This document shows, piece by piece, positions 1-9,700 of a stretch of 64,000 nucleotides of DNA. Origin of the DNA: Lepas anatifera. Lineage: Eukaryota > Arthropoda > Thecostraca > Lepadidae. The notes beneath the pieces are model-generated. The model did not search any database and had not been told where the DNA came from. It saw nothing but the letters and a program-made list of their open reading frames with translations. How positions within the stretch are numbered: position 1 is the stretch's first letter; every line of letters starts with the position of its first letter. The DNA is taken from NCBI GenBank assembly GCA_034440635.1, contig JAOTON010000391.1, positions 248,001-312,000 on the forward strand. The letters are read 5' to 3'. A program made the position numbers and the translations under genes.

Positions 1-606
1 GGGTGGGCCGTGGGTGACTCAGTAGTACCTGACCCCCGTTTGCTGAGTCAAGTGTTTTGGGTCAGAGCGTTGTTGCAGGTTGGTCCCCTAAATAAGGCGA
101 GATCGCCGCGATCCCCGCCAGCATGGTGTGAGCAATGCATTCTTCTTCCTGGAATCCTGGCTGTGACATCTGCGCTTCAATCACGGCATGACAACAAAAT
201 TCGTGTCAATTTTGGGCCAAAACATCCTGATTTTAGCGTCCAGGACCCAATTTCAGGTCAGTTGTAGAAAAGTGGCGTATTGCCGGAAATTGCACCCCGC
301 TTTAATTAGCCTAAATATGGTGCATTTCCCTGCTCCCAATGCGTCGGCTTAGCTCTGATGCGCGACTTCCCTACTTTCGTGTATGTTGTAGAAAAGCGGC
401 TTATGGTAGAAAATTGTTGCTCCGCTTTAATTGGCCAAAATATCGTAAATTTTATTTCTTCAGATGCGTCGACTTACCAAAGTATAGTCCTGTACACAAT
501 ACAAACAAGCTCAGATTGGGCGCTGGTACTGATTCGCCCCGGGTATAGAACGACACTGACATATCTGTTAGCAGTCCGACCTGCACTGACCGGGTGGCGC
601 CGGCAG
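1..606. other. Upstream intron sequence of the chitinase gene, nothing recognised
   Basis: No convincing exon was seen. The frame that is open from 358 into the first chitinase exon has no GH18-like residues before position 607. This stretch is read as intron, so the start and catalytic core of the chitinase lie to the left of the window. Confidence 0.4.
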
Positions 607-732
607 CTGTGTGAGCTTTACTTCAGCAAACCTGGCTGGACGCACGTCCGCGATCCGGAACAGCAGGCCATCTACGCCTACAGCGACAAGTACTGGATCG
701 GCTACGACGACCTCGACACCATCAGACTAAAG
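607..732 (+). CDS. Chitinase exon, GH18 C-terminal part 1
   Basis: Encodes 42 residues starting LCELYFSKPGW and ending DDLDTIRLK. The acceptor is CGGCAG at 601-606 with a poor pyrimidine tract. The donor is AAG|GTACGG at 733. The end is phase 0. The Trp-Val-Gly-Tyr-Asp-Asp-like motif (WIGYDD) is typical of the last beta strands of insect and crustacean chitinases. Confidence 0.82.
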
Positions 733-3700
733 GTACGGCGCCCGGGACCGAGACCGAACACGACCAGACTCAGGGTAAAGCTAAACTCACATGACGTCGG
801 CGTCATCAAACTCAAGGCACGGCAGCCAAAGAGGTGCGGTGCCACTACCGAGCGTCTCATTCCGAACAATGGATAGCTCTGTTACTGTACTGTAACTGAC
901 GCATGCCGCTGACTCCATAGGCCCTCTCACCATTCAATACAAACAGGCTAACGCTAATTGTGATCCACTCGGCGGAGGATCAGTAAACACGAGGAGCGGG
1001 TCTGATGCTGTACCTTGAGAACATTGTATCCACTCTTAAAGCGAAATTCCCACTAGTCTGAAGCTGTTGGTAAGAGCGATTTTGAGCTTCTTCAGTTGGA
1101 TAAGCATATTAAAAGCCTAATTCGCTGTAAGGGATCTGTCTCATACAATCAGACCAATCAAAGTGTATAGCACAAATAACCATTCCCCGTTCCCTGCAAG
1201 CCAAGAGATTAGTTACAGAAGATTAGGGGGAGGGGGCAAGGAGGCGGTCGTTTCCTCCCCCAAACTTTTAGAGGGAACCCCTTGGGCGCCGCACACAAAG
1301 CTGACTCAAGGTCCTCCAGCAAAGGCCCTGTAACCTGGAGTTATCACTGGCAGACTGGTAGCCCGGTCGGCTGGTGCGGTCTGTCGAAAACGCCTTGTTC
1401 GCTGTGGGGCCCCGCCATCTTCTCAGATGGATTCATCAGCTCCTGACTGGGGCCATCAGCTCCTGGTTGTGGGTCCGCCCGCTTACTTGCAGGGGGCCAC
1501 AAGTTTTCTGACTTGGGGCCCCACCAGTATCCCGGCTGGGGAACCACCTACTTGTCAGTTGGGTGCCTACCAGTCGCTCGGCTGGGGAGGCCATCAGATC
1601 TCCCGTTAACTGAAGCGTCACTGAACTAGAAATGGTTCAATTTAATTCAAGGGCTTTATTCGTATTGAACTATGCTAAGTCCATTTGGTCGGTCGAATGA
1701 GGATTTGTTCACTGTGGAGTCCACCAACTTTCTGGTTGGGGCCCATAACAGGTGGTCTAGTGCTAAAGCCTGTTAATTAAGACCCTTTAAATTTTTTACC
1801 TGGGGCCCTTCTGGCCGCGCAAGCTTTCTTGAATAGAAACTTCCCTACACTGAGGACCTCGCCCGACGACGGGGCCAGAGCGGGCCCCATAGTCCAATAC
1901 GCCGAGGAAAACCCCTCCCCCAACCGAAAAACTGCAAGAGACCAAAGTCGTTGGAAAAAATGAAGTAGTTGGTACACCTAAAAATTCAAATGAAGTATAC
2001 AGAGCTGAATAGATATAGATCCAGTGTTACTGCGGGAAATGCAAACTTCACCATGCTGCAAGTGCAAAGTTCTCACACAGCTAGAGCTGCACGAGCTCGA
2101 TGACCCTTCAAAAGCTGCCTTTATGACGTCACTGCAGTTTGCGAGTTCACTGAAGATATAATGGATCGCTCCTCTTGTAGTGATCAAACTTAATCCTGAA
2201 CCGCGCCGTGTTGAGTAAAGCTCTCTGTGAACTATTACCGAGGAACATTCTGGCTCTCGCCGTACCCAATGACCACACAAGCTTAGCTTGGTGCCATGTA
2301 ACGCGCCCCGCAGTAAAGCGGCCCCTGGCGTCATTTGTGCCGTTTGGCGGCGTACCCGATGATTCACTTACACCTGATCTCGTACCCAGTAGTGCTACGA
2401 CCTCTGACCCCGTACCCAGCGGCACAGCGCCTCTGACTTTGTACCCGGCAGCGCCGTCATCCCTGACTTCGTAAGGCCGGGTGGTGCGGTGGCTTCTGAC
2501 CTCGTGCCCGGCAGCGCAGTGACCCCTGACCTCGTGCCCGGCAGTGCAGTGACCTCTGACCTCAAACAAGGCATTGCAGCAAACCCCCGATCTGTACCCA
2601 GAGAACCCTGACATCTGACTCGGCAGTGCGGTGACTTCTGACCCGGCGGTGCGATTACCACTGACCTGGCACCGGACGGTGCAGTTGTCCCTGACCTCGC
2701 ACTGGACGGTGCAGTTGTCCCTGACCTCGCACTGGACGGTGCAGTTGTCCCTGACCTCGCACTGGACGGTGCAGTTGTCCCTGACCTCGCACTGGACGGT
2801 GCAGTGGTCCCTGACCTTGCACTGGACACTGCAGTGGTCCCTGGCCTCGCATTGAATGTTTTTGTGGTTCCTGACCTCGCATTGAATTTGTCTGTGATTC
2901 CTGACCTCGCACTGGACAGTGCTGTAACACTTGACCTCACAGCGGGCAGTGTTGTGCTCCCTCATTTGACACCGGGTGGTGATACTTTTTTATAAATTTT
3001 GTCCAAGCTGTTCCCAGTCCGGCTGCTGGAGTCTGAGTCTCACTAAAGTCATCAAGGGACTTGTCACGGAGACCCCGACCCCACCACCCGAACGAGCAAC
3101 TCCCACAATGATGGGTTGATTTAGAAGCCAAAGTTTTACGTCCCACAAAGCACATGGACGGCCGCCCCGCTCAGGTCACCCTCTCACCAGTCAGTTGCCA
3201 GCCGACCTGTACGTCGGGCAAACTATTGAGCGCCGGAGCGCCTCAGGGGAACTGATCCCAAGCCCGAACATGCACTGCCACTGCATGCTTCTGAGCAGCG
3301 GGCCAGAGCCCAACGCTCTACCAACTGAGCCACCGGGGTGGCTCATTTGCCTCCGGGTGGTGCTCCCTCATTTGAATGTTTCTGTGATTCCTGACCTCGC
3401 ATTGAATTTGTCTGTGATTCCTGACCTCGCACTGGACAGTGCTTGTAACACTTGACCTCACATCGGGCAGTGTTGAGCTCCCCCATTTGACACCGGGTGG
3501 TGCTGTGCTCCCTCATTTGACACCGGGTGGTGCTGTGCTCCCTCATTTGACACCGGGTGGTGCTGTGCTCCCTCATTTGACACCGGGTGGTGCTGTGCTC
3601 CCTCATTTGACACCGGGTGGTGCTGTGCTCCCTCATTTGACACCGGGTGGTGCTGTGCTCCCCTCATTTGACACCGGGTGGTGCTGTGCTCCCTCATTTG

Positions 3701-6700
3701 ACACCGGGCAGTGTTGTGCTCCCTCACTTGGCACCGGGTGGTGATGTGCTCCCTCACTTGACACCGGGCAGTGCTGTTATCCCTGGCCGCGCAGTGGGCG
3801 GTATTATGACCCCTGACCTCGTACTTGACGGTGCGGTCATCCCTGACCTCGCAGCGGGAGGTATGTGACCCCTGACCTCGCAGCGGGAGTTGTGGTGACC
3901 TCTGTGACCTGGCGTGACCCACAGTCGGAGTTTATCCGTCGGATGGGCCTGGCCGGCGCCATGGTGTGGGCTCTGGACCTGGACGACACGCGCGGCGTCT
4001 GCGGCCTGGGCTCCAAGTTCGCGCTGCTGACCGAGCTCTACCACCAGATGAACGGCGACCTGCCGTCCACCACCCCGGACCCACCACCACACCCGGACCA
4101 ACCACCACGCCCGGACCCACAGTCAGTCCGGTCGCCACGCACCTTACCAAGTAGCGTAATGAGGCCACGGCAGCCGTTGTAAGGTGTTACAGGCCTTGGC
4201 GGACGCGCTGTCAGTAAGCACTTGTCTCGTGCTTTACAACTTCCATAGGTTTCGTTACATCAGAAGTCGCGCAGATGACGGGTGTGGATTTCTGTTTTTG
4301 TTTTGGGGTCTGTGGGCACCCCCAATGAAGTGACTAGTACGTGACTAGTCGCGTGTATCATAAAACTAGTTCCATCTTATTTACATGGTTGGTTTGCGGG
4401 CTAAAACAAACGATTGCATGATATTTCGTTCAATATGCTGGTTACTGACACTTTTTTCAAATTCAGACACCCCAATGCAGGGGCATAGCCAAGGGGGCGG
4501 CAGGGACAGCCGCTCCCCTGAGGGCCCGAAGGGCCCCCTGAGGACAAGAGCCGCGCGACGCGCGGCTCGCCCGCACTATACTCTGTGGCCAAATTTGAAA
4601 TTTTATACCACACAGAGCCCTCTTAAGCCCTCTATTCTGTAACCAGCAGAGCCCTTTTTACCCATCAGGGCTCTTTGGCGCTATCCGAGAGGCCCCTTTC
4701 GGGGCGCTGCCCCCCCCTGAGCGAAATTCTGGCTACGCCCCTGTCCCAGTGATTTCGGAAATCGGATCAGGTCGGTCTCGGACGCACGAGAACAGTGGTC
4801 TGATTTTCATGGCAAAAGTTCTGTCCAGATTAGGCGGTGTATCTGGATAAATTCCGATCAGGATAGAGCTTGTGTGCATTGAAACCGCCATGTTTCAGAT
4901 TTCGGTCAGGTTCTCATCTAGCTCAGAGCAACAAGATATTGTAAAACTTGGAAGCTGACGGTAAAATATTTCCCTACATTGCAAAATGTTCGGCCTTCTT
5001 CATGAGCTTGTTCAAAACGTTTCATTTACAAAGTATTTAGAACCATTCAAATTGTTAGCCTACCATGTTATACCATGTTATGTAAATTATATTATAATTA
5101 TACAAGTTCTCACTCCACTTCAAAGTGAAGGAATGTCGCTAATTTGCCCGAAGTGAAGAGAAAAAATAGAAATTAAGAAACCTATCCTGATACAGCTGTC
5201 ATCTGATCCGTGCTTAAGTGTCATGGAAACAGCATGCGATGTATCATGATCTCCAGTTCAATCCTGATCGCATTTTTGCCATGGAACCGCGGCCACTGCC
5301 TGACGAAGCCACGGTTTGGCTGCAGACCCCTCCGCCCGATCCGGATCACGTGTGCAAGCAAGCCGGCCTGAACCCCAACCCGGACCAGATGTGCTCGCCC
5401 ATCTTCTACGAGTGCGTCCGTAACGGAGACCATTGGGATGAAACTGAGGTAAACAGACGGAGGCAGCCGCAATATTTCTGTATTGTCCAACGGTGAAACC
5501 ACGCATATTCCACGCAAAATGTGTGGGACGCAGGGGCGTAGGAACGGTTTGAAAAGTGGGGGGCCAACCTTAGAGGGGGCCCACCTCAAGGGGGGCCCCA
5601 GTCCATGGGGGCCCATAACTATAAAAAAATTAGATCGTTTGGTGTCAAGAAGGCACGCATGCACACTAGGATGCCAACGTATGGAAAATTGAGGAATTAA
5701 ATTTTGCCCTATGATTTTGATTTGTACCTATTATGATCTAATCAATCATAGTAAAACGCAAAAAACATTTTTTTTACCTAGACCCTGTTAAAATACGAAA
5801 TACATTTTTAAGCTCTTTTGGAGGATTTCAATCATTTTTTTACCACGAGTGCGTTTCTTATATTTTTAGATGTTTAGACCCTTTTATCACATTTACAAAA
5901 TTAGAAACTGTTTAGAAAACTACAGACAATGCTTTGATACCAAACAACCTCACTTCGCTATGCCTAATCAACATTTTGTTTATTTAATGAAAAAATGGGA
6001 ACATTTATTTAGGCTGTTACGGATCCCTTCTTTCCATCATTAGATATATATTTAGGTAAAGGCTGATCACAATAAATACGTCTAGCTATATTTCGATGCC
6101 TAAAATGCAGAGCTCCAGCATGACTGCAAGTGCAATGTAGGTACTTGATGGCCAGCTTTGTGATGCTGTGGAGGTGTGGGCGTGGTGATATAGTGGTTAG
6201 CAACCTTGCTTTCCACGCGACCAACCCGAGGTTAAGGCACGGCAGATTCCTTGTGCAAGGAGCAATTTGACTCCCAAGAAACCCCTCCCAACAGGGAAAG
6301 AGTTGGCGACGCCATATAACCCTGGCATCAAAGGACGTCACGCCTTTCAATGGCTCAGGGACGACTGTTGCTCGGCATTTGATGCGGGGTCCGTATCCGA
6401 TTCATGCTTTGTGTTGGGATTGATATGGGATGGAGTTTGACTGGGACCAGTTCTCGGGACTCATTTGGAAACACTCGGGTAGTAGGTGCCTTGGCTTTTT
6501 TTCAGGAAGCGCTCCTCCTCCAGGGGCTTGTAGGCAGCGTACTTGCTGATATTTGCATATACGTTGCGGGGCCCACCTCAAAAGGGGGGCAGTATCCTCT
6601 TGACCCCCGGTTCCTATGCCTATGCCGCCCAGGGGCCGCCAAATTATCTCGGAGGGTCCCAAGGTCCAGACTATGGCTCAGGAACCTAGATCAGTCAGCT

Positions 6701-9700
6701 CAAGGGCCCAGACCAGTGCATTAGCCTCGGGACCAGCTTATCAAGGAACCCTACATAAGCACAGGACCCCTAGAAGCTCATCACAGTGGAGCCCCAGATT
6801 CGCACAGGGTGCCAGATTAGCTTAGGGGCCCGGTTCAGCTTGGGGGTCCCCAGGTCGACTTATGTAGGGTCTCAAAACAGCTCAAAGGGCTTGTTCAAGC
6901 TCACGGATCCCAGCTTAGCTTAATGACGCTAGAACAGTTCAGGGGCCCAGACCAGCTCAGGGCTCTTGTTCAGCACAGGCCAGCTCAGCTCAGGGGCCCA
7001 GATCGGCTGATATAGGGTCCCCTCTCATACCAGCTCAGGGGGCTCCATTCAAGCTCACGGCCCCCAGCTTAGCCCAGGGACCTTAGAAGAGTTCAGGGCT
7101 CCCATACCAGATCAGGGGCCCCAGTTAAGCACAGGGATACCCAGAATAGCTCAGGGCCCCAGCTAGGCTTAGGGTGTCCCAGGGTGTCTGATCTAGAGTC
7201 TTAGAACACAGTGGCGTAGCCAGGATTCGGCCAAGGAGGGGTCCGACTACCGTCAGGGGCCCCAGACCGGGGGTCCCCTTAGTAACCGGGGCCCATCTCT
7301 TATATCTTTTGTATAGTGTTTTAACATTCACACGAAGGAAATTTTGTTGTGCCTTTTTAAGCATTTATTTTTAATTTGTTTATAAATTGATTTTTTTGAT
7401 CCGACCAAATGTTGGTAAACTAAGGTCACCAAATATTAAGGATGGCCCATACCTTATATGGTAGCGTGGCTATAATAACAGGTTTGTGCCATATTTCGGG
7501 AAGTTCAATGTTGATTCGCGCATTATGTTACACCCGAGTCTACCTCAATTCACTCTGGTAATCAGACATGAAGTTATTGAAGGTCAACGGGAAATGATTA
7601 GCAATTATTTCCCGGTGTCGAATCCATGAACTCTTTAATCAGTAAATTTCAAAAGAAACGGAAAAAACGAAAAAAATACAAAGGACGTGTAGTGTGTCCC
7701 GAACGTTACATAACCTCTATTCCATCGATAGATCCTGTTGAGATCCAGTTACTTTCTTACCCCTGCTATCTTGTAAACGAGCAAATTACCAAGACAAAAG
7801 GCGCCTGAGATTCTATCGTCTTGGATCTCCCTGTCATTGTTATTTTCAACCTTCCATGCCTATTTTTCCTTTGAGGATTATGCTCATCGATTTCTGTCAT
7901 TACCCTTGTTTGTCTGGTTTCCTACGAAAATATTTGAAGGTTGTTTATTTCAGAATATTTAGGAATGTAGTTATTGGTGTTAAGCTTATGGATTAAGAAT
8001 TGACTGAAGAGCCAAATTCCCTGTTCGATTTGCTCTTATGGTAAAAATTAGTTTAGTTTCTGCCTTTCCTTCGATAATGGTGCCTGATGGACATGTTTCA
8101 ATTTGTTTTTTTAATACGCAATAGGGGTAGATACTTTTTTCCGAGGCATATGATTTTGAAATTTTTTATTCGAGCTCTGGGGCCACCTAAGACCAACACT
8201 TGGCGGCACTCACAAAGCTAATTTTCGGCCGCTCTCCTGATTAGATCTCAGGGGATCTCTGTGAACGATTCACGGCGCCTCTTGATCAAAACTGGGGGCC
8301 CCTGAGAATCTCTCGGGGCTCCTGAGACTAGTTATTCGGCAGCACCTCTGAGACTAATTATTGCCCCCCCCAGATTTACTCTGGAGGGGGGCTGAGACTG
8401 ACTATCGTGGCCATCCAGATTAGCTCTTGGGGTCCCCTGAGGCTGTCTTTGGGGTGGGGAGGGGGACTGGGAATGACTTCCAACAGCCCTCTGAGACTTA
8501 CTCTAGGAAGCCCCTGAGACAAACATCCGGGGGAGGTAGAATCACCTCTGAGACTGAGTCTTTGGCGTTCCTGAGACTGACTCTCAGAGGCCCCCTGAAA
8601 TAGACTTTTGCGAGGCCCTGAGAATCACTCTCTGGGGCCCCTGAGACTAGCTCAGCCCCCCACCTCTCCTGAGACAGACTCCCGGGCCCCTGATACCGAC
8701 TTTTGGGGCCCCTGAGACCAACTGGGGGCCCCCTGAAATCTGCTTTGGGGGCCTTGGGACTGACTCTCAGAGCAGGGGCCTTGAGGCCGACTCGGGACGT
8801 CCTGAGAACAAATCTTCAGGGGCCCCTGAGGCTGACTCTGGGGGCCCCGTGATGAGAGAATTCTTTGCAGTGGTTCAGATTGGCCCAAGAGGGGTCTGCG
8901 GACGCCTAGGGCCCCCTTGGCTACACCAATGCATCCACACTTTCGAGGCCCTCCGAAATCACCATTTGGAGGCCCCTAAAATAATTTCTCCCCCAGATCA
9001 ATACTCCGGAGCCCCTTGATACTAATGCCCGGGGGCTTCAAGGAACAAGCTCGGGGTCCCACTTAGATCAGGCCCAGGGGCACCTTAGACCCATGCTCGC
9101 GCTTTCTCGGGAGTAACTTGACACCGATGTTCCGGGGCCCTCAAGATCAATGTTTCGAGCCCCCCGAGACTAATGCTCGGTACTCTGGAGTCCCTCAATG
9201 CCGATATTCGGGGTCCTGAACCCAGGCTTGGGGCCCCTGAGACCAAACTCTGCGTCCATGAGATCAATGCTCGTGCCTCACTCATGAGCCCCTCGATATC
9301 AATAGTCGGGTGCACCCCGAGGGGGACCCTGAAATCCTGAGACCAAGCTCGGGGGCCCCTGAGACCAAGCTTGAGGGGACCCTGAGACCAAGCTCGGATG
9401 CTTTCTGGGACCAAGCTCGAGGGCCCCCTGACACCAAGCTCGAGGGTTCCCTGAGACCAAGCTCGAGACCCCGTGAGACCAAGATCGAAAGGCCCATGAG
9501 ACCAAACATCGAAAGGTCCATGAGACCAAGCTCGGTTGTCCCCTGAGACAAAGTTCGGGGGCCCCCGAGATCAATGTTCGGTATTCCAGAGCCCCCGATA
9601 CCGATGATCGGGGGTCCCCTGGAGACCGAGCTCGGGAGCCCCTGAGACCAGGATCAGGGGTTTCGAGACCAATGTTGGTGTTTTTCCAGAGCATACGGTC

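Noticed and set aside
2147..2965. 272-codon minus-strand frame rich in VRDNCTVQCE
   Set aside because: Shadow of the 30-bp minisatellite in a chitinase intron; other frames are also open.
3290..3345. A tRNA gene on the minus strand
   Set aside because: The A box is good, but the B box is degenerate and the stems do not close, so it is the head of a SINE-like element.
6177..6250. A tRNA gene on the plus strand
   Set aside because: Degenerate B box and no acceptor stem; SINE-like.
6601..6624. Right end of the element starting at 5531
   Set aside because: Sequence similarity to the terminus exists, but the flank does not match GTGGGACG, while the end at 10977 matches exactly.
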